DNA of 6,490 nucleotides from Paenibacillus_AK sp041641375. Lineage in GTDB: Bacteria > Bacillota > Bacilli > Paenibacillales > YIM-B00363. The translations under genes and the position numbers were made by a program. Under the pieces are notes generated by a model that saw only the letters and a list, made by a program, of their open reading frames with translations, was not told the DNA's origin and searched no databases. The stretch covers positions 1 through 6,490 of the forward strand of contig JBEPYM010000180.1 of the NCBI GenBank assembly GCA_041641375.1, in the 5' to 3' direction. Of the stretch, positions 1 through 6,426 are shown in pieces; within the stretch, counting starts at the first letter, position 1; every line of letters starts with the position of its first letter.

Positions 1-140
1 TGCTTTTGCTGTTTGCCGATGCGCCTTATGCGCTGGAAGCGCTCTGGATCGTCATCGCGTTCTCCTTCGTAACCTCGTGGAATTACGTTCTTCATTTTCG
101 AGCACTCAATGGCATAGAAAAAGAGCATACCGGCAGGTAA
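1..140 (+). CDS. C-terminal end of an upstream membrane protein, possibly a CDP-alcohol phosphatidyltransferase (partial)
   Basis: The frame whose first full codon begins at base 3 stays open for 45 codons to a TAA at 138-140. The other two + frames are less convincing: one stops at 112-114, and the other reads into a Cys/Arg/His-rich sequence. The peptide starts LLLFADAPYALEALW and continues with a hydrophobic stretch (IVIAFSFVTSWNYVL, about residues 15-29), which looks like a last transmembrane helix. A short polar tail (HFRALN, then charged residues) follows. A final helix with a Ser-Trp-x-Tyr end and a charged tail resembles the C-termini of PgsA-like CDP-alcohol phosphatidyltransferases, which transfer a phosphatidyl group to an alcohol such as glycerol-3-phosphate. 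The family call rests on this short tail only and is tentative. That it is a real coding end is more secure, because of the plausible helix and the hairpin located at the stop codon. Confidence 0.5.
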   Translation, partial: LLLFADAPYALEALWIVIAFSFVTSWNYVLHFRALNGIEKEHTGR

Positions 141-168
141 GATGAAGCTTTCGTGTGCCGGTATGCTC
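123..168. terminator. Perfect 13-bp hairpin at the stop of the upstream gene; probable, possibly bidirectional, terminator
   Basis: GAGCATACCGGCA at 123-135 is exactly complementary to TGCCGGTATGCTC at 156-168, with a 20-base loop. The left arm lies in the last codons of the upstream gene and the stop codon sits in the loop. On the + strand the stem is followed by CCTTATCTC, a poor U-tract. On the - strand it is followed by TTTTTCTATG, a good one. The stem is too long to be chance and its position fits termination of the upstream gene. The strand asymmetry makes the direction uncertain, so it may also stop antisense transcription coming from the fabZ side. Confidence 0.6.
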
Positions 169-189
169 CCTTATCTCAACCCTCGCGTC

Positions 190-217
190 TGCAGATCGCG
201 AAGGATGGTACTATTAT
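190..217 (+). promoter_or_regulatory. Weak candidate sigma-A promoter for the fabZ operon
   Basis: TATTAT at 212-217 matches the -10 consensus at five of six positions. The best upstream -35 candidate is TGCAGA at 190-195 with a 16-base spacer, which matches only three of six. Transcription would start near 224 and give a leader of about 35 bases before the fabZ ATG. The placement is sensible because the hairpin at 123-168 separates this leader from the upstream gene. The -35 is poor, so the call is tentative. I saw no riboswitch or leader-peptide structure in 141-260. Confidence 0.25.
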
Positions 218-260
218 CCGCAAGCACCTTTGATTTATACCGTATAGGAGGGCATCAAAC

Positions 261-707
261 ATGCTGAATGTATCACAAATTCAAGAATTGATCCCGCATC
301 GCCATCCATTTCTTCTGGTGGATCGCATTCTGGAGCTGGAGGAGGGCGTTCGAGCTGTCGGACTGAAAAATGTGACGGTGAACGAACCTTTTTTCGCAGG
401 TCATTTTCCGGGGTTCCCGGTTATGCCGGGCGTATTGATCATCGAAGCGCTTGCCCAGGTGGGCGCGGCGGCGATGCTGGCAGTGGAGAGCAATCGGGGC
501 AAGATCGGTATGTTTGCCGGGATTGACGGTGTTCGCTTCCGCGGACAGGTTGTTCCCGGGGATACGCTCCGTCTGGAGGTAACGATCACCCGTCTGAAGG
601 GGATGATCGGAAAGGGGACTGGCGTCGCAACAGTTGACGGCAAGGTTGTGGCCGAAGGCGAGCTTATGTTTGCACTAGTGGAACCGGAAACGCAGAAATC
701 CGAATAA
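261..707 (+). CDS. fabZ: 3-hydroxyacyl-[acyl-carrier-protein] dehydratase FabZ
   Basis: FabZ is a cytosolic enzyme of type II fatty acid synthesis. It removes water from (3R)-hydroxyacyl-ACP to give trans-2-enoyl-ACP in each elongation cycle. The 148-residue protein has the normal length for a single hot-dog-fold FabZ. The N-terminal motif PHRHPFLLVDRI (residues 12-23) is typical of the family. The active-site segment GHFPGFPVMPG (47-57) carries the catalytic His48. IEALAQ (61-66) carries the catalytic Glu62. The later VRFRGQVVPGD block (91-101) is also family-typical. The start is well supported: AGGAGGG at 246-252 lies eight bases before the ATG. It is the first gene of the block, and pgcA follows after a short gap. 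FabZ genes usually sit with other fab genes or in the lpx cluster of Gram-negatives, so its place at the head of a wall-polymer operon is notable. Nothing essential is missing. Confidence 0.96.
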   Translation: MLNVSQIQELIPHRHPFLLVDRILELEEGVRAVGLKNVTVNEPFFAGHFPGFPVMPGVLIIEALAQVGAAAMLAVESNRGKIGMFAGIDGVRFRGQVVPGDTLRLEVTITRLKGMIGKGTGVATVDGKVVAEGELMFALVEPETQKSE

Positions 708-734
708 ACAGATCGGGAGAGGATGAACGAACGC

Positions 735-2462
735 ATGGAAGCAAATCTTGTTCATATGACGGCGTATGAGGCGTGGCTGCAGGATCCGGCGATCGACGAA
801 GCGACCAAGCAGGAGCTTAGAGCGTTGCAGGATCATCCGAAGGAGATCGAGGACCGCTTTTACCGGGAGCTGGAGTTTGGAACAGGCGGTCTGCGCGGTG
901 TAATCGGCGCCGGTACGAATCGGATGAATCGCTATACGGTGGGCAAGGCGACGCAAGGGCTCGCCGAGCATTTGCTTGCCGGCGCTGGTGCCGGTGTTGG
1001 TGTCGGAAACGGCCGGTCGGAAGCGCCTTCCGTAGCGATCGCATACGATTCCCGCCATCAATCTCCCGAATTTGCGCTGGAGGCGGCGCTTGTGTTGGCG
1101 GGGAACGGAATCCGCGCCTATGTGTTCGATTCGCTGCGACCTACGCCGGAGCTGTCGTTCGCTGTTCGATATTTGGGTGCAAGCGCGGGGATCGTTGTAA
1201 CTGCAAGCCACAATCCGCCGGAATATAACGGCTATAAGGTATACGGCGCCGATGGCGGACAGCTGGTGCCGGACGAGGCGGAAGCGGTTATTCGGCGGAT
1301 TCAGGGCGTTGCTGGCTTTAGCTCGGTGAAGCGTCTTGCGGAAGCGGAAGCGGTGAAAGCCGGGCTGCTGCACAAGCTGGGCGACGAGGTTGACGAGGCC
1401 TATCTGGCTGCTGTGACGGCGGTGAGCCCCGGGCTTACGGTAGCGGAAGCGGCTGGCTGTACGGTCGTCTATACACCCCTGCACGGTTCGGGCAATTTGC
1501 CGGTGCGCGCAGCTCTCGATCGGATTGGGATAACGAATGTACATATTGTCGCGGAGCAGGAGCTGCCGGATGCGAATTTCACCACCGTCGCCTCTCCCAA
1601 CCCGGAGGAGCGCGATGCGTTCAAGCTTGCGATCGCACTGGCGGAGCAGGTGGGTGCCGATATCGTAATCGGAACGGATCCGGATTGCGACCGGATGGGC
1701 GCCGTTGTTCGCAACGGAAACGGGGAGTTTGTCGTGCTGTCCGGCAACCAGAGCGGTGCGATCCTGGTCGAATATTTGTGCAGTCGATTGCAGCAGTCGG
1801 GCGGTTTGCCGGATAATCCGGTCGTTATCAAGACGATTGTGACCAGCGAGCTGGGCGCTGTCATCGCGAAGCATTATGGTGCATCGGTGCTGAACACGCT
1901 GACGGGCTTCAAATATATCGGGGAAAAAATGACGCAGTTCGAGCAAGACGGCTCTCATTCGTTCGTATTCGGATATGAGGAAAGCTACGGGTATTTGGCG
2001 GGGACGTATGCGAGAGATAAAGATGCCGTTATCGCTTCGATGCTCATTTGCGAAGCGGCGGCGTACTACAAGAACCGCGGATTGACGCTGAACGACGTAC
2101 TGGAATCGCTCTACAAGCGGCACGGGTATTATCTCGAGGCGCTTCAGTCTCGTACGATGAAGGGCAAGGACGGGATGGAGCGTATCCAGTCGATCATGAA
2201 CGATTGGCGAACAAATCCGCGTTCCGAGCTGGGCGGTCATCGGGTTGCGCAGTTTGTCGATTACTTGAAGGGGATCGACGGATTGCCTGCGGAGAACGTG
2301 CTCAAATATGTGCTGGAAGACGGCAGCTGGGTATGCCTGCGTCCTTCCGGAACGGAGCCGAAGATTAAGTTTTATTTCGGTGTCTGTGCGTCTGACGGAG
2401 CCGGGGCGCAAGCGGCGGTGAATCGCCTCGTTCAGGATGTAATGGCTCAAATCGATACGTAA
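735..2462 (+). CDS. pgcA: Alpha-phosphoglucomutase / phosphomannomutase family enzyme
   Basis: The enzyme interconverts glucose-6-phosphate and glucose-1-phosphate in the cytosol, supplying UDP-glucose and related precursors for glycolipids and wall glycans. The sequence is close to Bacillus subtilis PgcA over its full length (575 residues here, about 580 there). It has the four alpha-D-phosphohexomutase domains. Family motifs, numbered from the ATG at 735, are the phosphoserine loop TASHNP with catalytic Ser158, the Mg-binding DPDCDR (Asp315, Asp317, Asp319), the sugar-binding GYEES (413-417) and the phosphate-binding RPSGTEPK (536-543). The metal loop has Cys where DPDADR is commoner. Residues about 82-99 are a Gly/Ala/Val-rich insert, several residues longer than in B. 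subtilis. The start is uncertain. An ATG at 723 lies right against the GGGAGAGG Shine-Dalgarno (715-722). The ATG at 735 is 12 bases from it and is preferred; an ATG at 756 has no ribosome binding site. Phosphomannomutase activity is possible, but similarity favours glucose. Confidence 0.93.
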   Translation: MEANLVHMTAYEAWLQDPAIDEATKQELRALQDHPKEIEDRFYRELEFGTGGLRGVIGAGTNRMNRYTVGKATQGLAEHLLAGAGAGVGVGNGRSEAPSVAIAYDSRHQSPEFALEAALVLAGNGIRAYVFDSLRPTPELSFAVRYLGASAGIVVTASHNPPEYNGYKVYGADGGQLVPDEAEAVIRRIQGVAGFSSVKRLAEAEAVKAGLLHKLGDEVDEAYLAAVTAVSPGLTVAEAAGCTVVYTPLHGSGNLPVRAALDRIGITNVHIVAEQELPDANFTTVASPNPEERDAFKLAIALAEQVGADIVIGTDPDCDRMGAVVRNGNGEFVVLSGNQSGAILVEYLCSRLQQSGGLPDNPVVIKTIVTSELGAVIAKHYGASVLNTLTGFKYIGEKMTQFEQDGSHSFVFGYEESYGYLAGTYARDKDAVIASMLICEAAAYYKNRGLTLNDVLESLYKRHGYYLEALQSRTMKGKDGMERIQSIMNDWRTNPRSELGGHRVAQFVDYLKGIDGLPAENVLKYVLEDGSWVCLRPSGTEPKIKFYFGVCASDGAGAQAAVNRLVQDVMAQIDT

Positions 2463-2488
2463 AACAAACAGTTAGGGAGATGTTCGAT

Positions 2489-4525
2489 TTGCTTCGAAAG
2501 TATGGGCAGTGGAATCGGAAATTCGGCGTTGCGCTGCGGCTGCTGGTGGTGCTGGGCATTCTTGCCTCGCTGCCTCTGGCTTTTGTGCGCCATCAGGCTG
2601 AGCAATCCAGCAAGACGGTTTCCATCGTATTTGATTACAGGCGATTGCTTGAGGTGGCGGCGTATCGACCGAATCGCGCCGAGTTTGTCGCTGAACATCT
2701 GAAGAAGCTGAAGGAAGCCGGCGTGAATGGCATGTCTCTATACGAGGCGACCTTGGTCGAACTGGACTTGAGCCGCAGAATCAAGGTGTTCTCCGCGAAC
2801 GACGCAGCAGTGTTGACCGGCATGGCGGTGAATCCGGCGGAGAATGCGACCTATGTGCTGCTATCGGATAACCCCGGCGGGAGCGAGCAGGAGCTGTTCC
2901 GTTTTATCGAGAAGGGCTTCGAGGGCTTGAATGTGAAGATCGAGCCTTGGAGCTTCAAGGGAACGAGAGGTCTCAAGATCGGTATGGCGCGGGAGGAAGC
3001 GAACTCGGTGCTTCTGACCCCCGATCCTTTTACAATGCGTGAGCTGCGCAATCAGGGCTTTCATATCGTCGCAAGACTGAGCGATATGCGGCAGCCGTTC
3101 GACCCTGCTCGAATGGAAGCCATGCTGAAGACGCTGAAGGAAAATGGCGTTAACCGAATTATTTTTGACGGGCGGAATGTAACGGGAACAGCGGACCAGG
3201 AGGAATTGAAGTCGCTGAACACGATGGCCGAACTTATGAACAAATATGGCATGGGACTCGTCGCTATCGAGCAAGTGCCGCAAAAAGGCTTGAACACTCT
3301 CGCTTATTTGACCAAATATAACGTCGTCCGCCTGCATTCTTTGCCGGACCGCGAATCCAATATCGCTCCGGAGGTTATGGCGAGCCGGTTCGAGCTGGCC
3401 GTCACCGATCGGAATATTCGCATGATCTATGTCAACACCCGGATCGCGCGCGAGCCGGATAAAGCCGGCATGATCGATACGCTGGACAACATCTACAAGG
3501 GGCTCGGCGGACCGGACGGAGCAGTTGCGAAGATTAAGGGTGAGGGCTTTACGATTGGCGTCCCGGAGCCGTTCCGCATTACGCATGCCGGCTGGATGAC
3601 GGCATTGAAGGCTGTTGTGGTCGCAGGAGCCGCTGCGCTGATCGCGATGCTAGTGGGCGCGTTTGCGCCGCCGTTGACATTGGCTGCATTCGGATTGCTT
3701 GCCGCCGGTTCGGCTGGCTTGCTGGTTCTCTCGGAGTCTATGGCGACGCAGGGCTTGGCCCTTGGTGCTTCTATCGCGGCTCCGACGCTTGCGATGATCT
3801 GGGCGTTCCAGCGTGTGGAGAAATCACACGGCAAGCTTGCGGGCTTTACCTCCCGATTCGGCTTCAGTCTCCGCGTATTCGGGGTTACACTGGCAATTTC
3901 GGCTGCAGGCATTTTCTATATCGTCGGTCTGCTGACCCATCCGAAATATTATTACGTGCTGGATCAGTTCCGTGGCGTAACCGTGCTGCATCTTGTGCCG
4001 ATTGTGCTGGCGGGCCTGTATGTGCTGCTCTACACGAACGTCGTCGGACTTCGCGGGGCTGCAGGCTTCAAGCAGCTCTTGCAGACGAAGGTGACGGTCT
4101 TGTGGGTGATTGCAGCCGCCGTGATCGGCGCAGTTGTCGTTTATTATTTGACTCGAACAGGCAACAGCGCGACCGTATCGCCATATGAGCGCATGTTCCG
4201 GCTGCTGCTGGAGGATACGTTCGGCGTACGTCCGAGGACGAAGGAATTCCTGCTGTCGCATCCGCTTTTCCTGCTCGGCATCTACGTGGCTCTGAAATAC
4301 CGGGCAGCTCTGTTTGTGATGCTGGTTGGCGTGATCGGCCAGCTGTCGATTGTCGATACATTCGCGCATCTTCATACTCCGCTCTGGATTTCGGCTGTTC
4401 GCGACGTATTGGGCGCGGGGCTCGGCATCCTGTTCGGCTTGCTCCTGATTGGGGTATGGGAGGCGGGAACGCGTCTCGCAACGAAAGGATGGAAGCTATG
4501 GCAGGCGCTCGCCAAAGAATCGTAA
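2489..4525 (+). CDS. DUF5693-type polytopic membrane protein of unknown function
   Basis: The 678-residue product has an N-terminal membrane anchor (about residues 15-33, after a basic RKYGQWNRK segment) and a large soluble region (about 37-368). Roughly eight hydrophobic segments follow (about 371-392, 394-415, 421-440, 462-482, 498-516, 534-553, 591-620, 639-658). The anchor suggests the soluble region lies outside the cytoplasm. That region alternates strands and helices, for example VSIVFDY, then a helix, then LKKLKEAGVNGMSLYE, and later LKTLKENGVNRIIFDG, GLVAIEQ and IRMIYVNTR. This looks like an alpha/beta (TIM-like) barrel. A polar loop with the motif RPRTKEF (581-587) precedes the last helices. 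I recognise this as the DUF5693 family from memory of its place beside csaB; no function is known to me. By context it may act in assembly, export or modification of a secondary wall polymer. Start: AGGGAG (2474-2479) touches an ATG at 2480 but is nine bases from a TTG at 2489, which I prefer. The 3' end overlaps csaB by 28 bases. Confidence 0.88.
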   Translation: MLRKYGQWNRKFGVALRLLVVLGILASLPLAFVRHQAEQSSKTVSIVFDYRRLLEVAAYRPNRAEFVAEHLKKLKEAGVNGMSLYEATLVELDLSRRIKVFSANDAAVLTGMAVNPAENATYVLLSDNPGGSEQELFRFIEKGFEGLNVKIEPWSFKGTRGLKIGMAREEANSVLLTPDPFTMRELRNQGFHIVARLSDMRQPFDPARMEAMLKTLKENGVNRIIFDGRNVTGTADQEELKSLNTMAELMNKYGMGLVAIEQVPQKGLNTLAYLTKYNVVRLHSLPDRESNIAPEVMASRFELAVTDRNIRMIYVNTRIAREPDKAGMIDTLDNIYKGLGGPDGAVAKIKGEGFTIGVPEPFRITHAGWMTALKAVVVAGAAALIAMLVGAFAPPLTLAAFGLLAAGSAGLLVLSESMATQGLALGASIAAPTLAMIWAFQRVEKSHGKLAGFTSRFGFSLRVFGVTLAISAAGIFYIVGLLTHPKYYYVLDQFRGVTVLHLVPIVLAGLYVLLYTNVVGLRGAAGFKQLLQTKVTVLWVIAAAVIGAVVVYYLTRTGNSATVSPYERMFRLLLEDTFGVRPRTKEFLLSHPLFLLGIYVALKYRAALFVMLVGVIGQLSIVDTFAHLHTPLWISAVRDVLGAGLGILFGLLLIGVWEAGTRLATKGWKLWQALAKES

Positions 4526-5622
4526 TTTCAGGGTACTATGGATTTGGCAACAGCGGAGACGAGGCAGTGCTCCGTTCGATCCTGGCAGCTTTGGAAGAGC
4601 AGGGGGAACAGGCAGGGGTTCGAATCGAACCTGTTGTTCTATCGATTCAGCCTGAGCTGACGAGCCGTATGTATGGGGTAGAGGCCGTTCACCGCATGCG
4701 GCCGCGCGAGGTGTTCCATGCGCTGCGCGGAAGTGATGGTTTGATCAGCGGCGGCGGAAGCTTGCTTCAGGACGTGACAGGGATCAAGACGATTCCATAT
4801 TATTTAGGAGTAATTCAACTGGCGCAGTGGCTTGGCAAGCCAACCTTCATGTACGCACAAGGCGTTGGTCCTGTGGCACGCAGGCTGTTCGATCCGATGA
4901 TTCGTGCGGTATTGGCGAAATGCCGCTATCTGTCGGTCCGTGACCAGGAATCGGCACAGCTGCTTGCGGCCATCGGGCTGCCGCTATCGCGAATCGATGT
5001 CGTACCTGATCCGGTTATGGGGCTTCCGCTGCCCAAGACATACAGCGGAACGAAGAGGGAGGAAGGGCAGCTGCCTGTTGTCGGCGTATCGGTTCGCTTC
5101 TGGCGCAAGGATCGGGCAGATTTGCTCGGCATGGCTGCGGCGCTGGCCAAGCTGATGAACGCAAGAGCGTGTATCGTGCGGTTTCTCCCGTTTCATGAGC
5201 CGCATGATCATGAGGCTTCCCGATATGTCATGGACGAGATGAAGCGGCTGGGGGCAAGCGGCGATTCCGTGCAGCTTGCTGAGGGCATTGTTGATCCTCA
5301 GCAGATGCTCGCGGAGACGGCTGCATGCGATCTGCTGATCGGAATGAGACTGCATTCCCTGATCTATGCCGCTTCTCAATACGTGCCAATGGCTGCCGTC
5401 AGCTATGATCCGAAGATTGACCAATTTATGGGTCGGCTCGGCATGCGAGCGGTTGTTACTACGGATTCATTCCGGGCCGATCTGGTTACGGCTGAAGCGG
5501 TGCATTTGCTCGAAGGACGAGAAGAGTGGCTGTCCGGAACGAGGGCGGCGATTGACGAATTGAAGCAAAAGTCCCAGGTTCCGGCGCAACAAATTGTCGC
5601 CTGGATTCGTAATAAAGGATGA
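4498..5622 (+). CDS. csaB: Polysaccharide pyruvyl transferase CsaB
   Basis: CsaB transfers pyruvate from phosphoenolpyruvate onto a sugar, giving a ketal. In Bacillus anthracis and Paenibacillus alvei the target is ManNAc in the secondary cell wall polymer, and the negative pyruvate ketal is what SLH domains of S-layer proteins bind. The 374-residue protein is a full-length member of the pyruvyl transferase family. Visible motifs are SGYYGFGNSGDEAVL (11-25), LISGGGSLLQD (82-92), YAQGVGP (119-125), VRDQES (147-152), DVVPDPV (167-173), the His-rich RFLPFHEPHDHE (228-239), IGMRLHSLIYAA (281-292) and VSYDPKIDQF (301-310). No signal peptide or membrane helix is seen, so it acts at the cytosolic face on a lipid-linked precursor. 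Start: GAAAGG (4483-4488) touches an ATG at 4489 but is nine bases from the ATG at 4498. The latter also gives the short family-like N-terminus MAGARQRIVISGYYG. The gene begins inside the preceding gene and ends six bases before tagA, so translational coupling is likely. Confidence 0.95.
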   Translation: MAGARQRIVISGYYGFGNSGDEAVLRSILAALEEQGEQAGVRIEPVVLSIQPELTSRMYGVEAVHRMRPREVFHALRGSDGLISGGGSLLQDVTGIKTIPYYLGVIQLAQWLGKPTFMYAQGVGPVARRLFDPMIRAVLAKCRYLSVRDQESAQLLAAIGLPLSRIDVVPDPVMGLPLPKTYSGTKREEGQLPVVGVSVRFWRKDRADLLGMAAALAKLMNARACIVRFLPFHEPHDHEASRYVMDEMKRLGASGDSVQLAEGIVDPQQMLAETAACDLLIGMRLHSLIYAASQYVPMAAVSYDPKIDQFMGRLGMRAVVTTDSFRADLVTAEAVHLLEGREEWLSGTRAAIDELKQKSQVPAQQIVAWIRNKG

Positions 5623-5628
5623 GCGAAG

Positions 5629-6381
5629 ATGAAAATACCGACATTGACCATTTATGGTATACAAGTATCAAAGCTGAATATGGAAGAAACGATCCGATTG
5701 CTTACCGGAATCATTGAGCAACGCGCTCGTCCAACCCAGGTGATCACGGCCAATCCGATTATGGTGATGACGGCGCTCGAGGACGCTGCGTACATGAACG
5801 TCATGCGTAATGCGGAGCTTGTCGTGCCGGATGGCGCCGGTCTCGTCTGGGCAGCCCGGTATGTCGGTCAACCGGTTCAGGAGCGTGTTGCCGGGTTTGA
5901 TCTGGTGCAGGAACTGCTTCGCGTCGGCAACGATCGCGGCTGGAAGGTGTACTTGATCGGCTCTACGGCGGAGGTAATCGGTGCGGTTCGGGACAAGCTT
6001 ACCCGGATGTACCCGGGTATTCGTATCGTGGGTGCTCGCGATGGCTTCTTCGGCGGTGCCGAAGATGAGTCTGTTGTGGAAGCGGTTCGCGAAGCACAGC
6101 CGGAGCTCTTGCTGGTGGGAAGATCGGTGTCTACGCAGGAGCCGTGGATCGGCACGTATAAAGAGAAGCTGAATGTTCCGGTCATGATCGGCGTCGGCGG
6201 AAGCTTCGATATTCTGGCCGGCAAGCTGCAGCGCGCGCCCGTGCTGTTTCAAAGGTTGGGACTGGAATGGTTTTACCGGCTGCTCCAGCAGCCTTCGCGC
6301 TATCGCCGGATGCTTGCGCTGCCGAAATTCGTCGTGAACGTGATCCTGAACAAGAAAGACATCCAAAACCAGCAGCATTAA
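5629..6381 (+). CDS. tagA: WecG/TagA/CpsF-family glycosyltransferase (probable N-acetylmannosaminyltransferase)
   Basis: TagA-family enzymes (GT26) transfer ManNAc or ManNAcA from a UDP donor to undecaprenyl-PP-GlcNAc on the inner membrane face. Here the product would be the ManNAc-GlcNAc unit that CsaB pyruvylates. The 250-residue length is normal. Key residues match the published catalytic set of Thermoanaerobacter italicus TagA (as I recall it) with a constant offset of three: Thr40 and Asn42 in TANP, Asp68 in PDGAG, Arg86 in QERVAGFD, and Gln170 in STQEPW. The C-terminal membrane-docking appendage (about 205-250) also keeps Arg217, Arg224 and Arg227. YLIGS (108-112) is the donor-fold loop. 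One oddity is LLVGRSVSTQE (161-171), where the family usually has a Leu-Gly-x-Pro type turn before the Gln-Glu. The start is good: AAAGGA (5614-5619) is nine bases before the ATG. It is probably the last gene of the transcript, since a promoter follows. The exact sugar is inferred from context. Confidence 0.93.
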   Translation: MKIPTLTIYGIQVSKLNMEETIRLLTGIIEQRARPTQVITANPIMVMTALEDAAYMNVMRNAELVVPDGAGLVWAARYVGQPVQERVAGFDLVQELLRVGNDRGWKVYLIGSTAEVIGAVRDKLTRMYPGIRIVGARDGFFGGAEDESVVEAVREAQPELLLVGRSVSTQEPWIGTYKEKLNVPVMIGVGGSFDILAGKLQRAPVLFQRLGLEWFYRLLQQPSRYRRMLALPKFVVNVILNKKDIQNQQH

Positions 6382-6397
6382 CTGTGAAAATGGTTTG

Positions 6398-6411
6398 AAA
6401 ACAGCTGTTTT
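6398..6411. repeat. Perfect 14-bp palindrome AAAACAGCTGTTTT between tagA and the next promoter
   Basis: The sequence is its own reverse complement. It lies 17 bases after the tagA stop and 38 bases before the -10 box of the downstream promoter. As a hairpin it would have a weak five-pair, A/T-dominated stem around a four-base AGCT loop and no long U-tract, so it is a poor intrinsic terminator. A symmetric binding site for a dimeric regulator is an alternative. That role is inference from symmetry and position only. Confidence 0.4.
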
Positions 6412-6426
6412 GTGCGGATTTGGCGT

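Noticed and set aside
141..260. A possible riboswitch or FapR-type operator ahead of fabZ
   Set aside because: The leader is short, and apart from a poor GGAT-N9-ATCC symmetry at 203-219 there is no conserved motif. I could not recognise a FapR box or a riboswitch core.
2048..2368. A 106-codon plus-strand frame inside pgcA
   Set aside because: It is an out-of-frame shadow over the conserved C-terminal domain of pgcA, with no recognisable product.
675..2450. A 591-codon open frame on the minus strand covering the whole of pgcA
   Set aside because: It is antisense to a gene with every phosphohexomutase motif. The product is Arg/His/Ile-rich without recognisable domains, and it is explained by codon bias in the opposite frame.
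2489..4525. Calling the membrane protein CsaA or a Wzx flippase
   Set aside because: Its single N-terminal anchor, large soluble domain and C-terminal helix cluster do not match the evenly spaced 12-14 helix layout of such transporters.
5668..6378. A 236-codon minus-strand frame antisense to tagA, and similar frames antisense to the membrane protein (2861-3586, 3824-4375) and csaB (4984-5424)
   Set aside because: All lie within well-supported plus-strand genes, have unlike-protein composition and no family motifs.
6382..6420. A canonical intrinsic terminator after tagA
   Set aside because: Only a weak A/T-rich palindrome and a bulged CAAAACC/GGTTTG pairing are present, with no GC-rich stem or long T-run.
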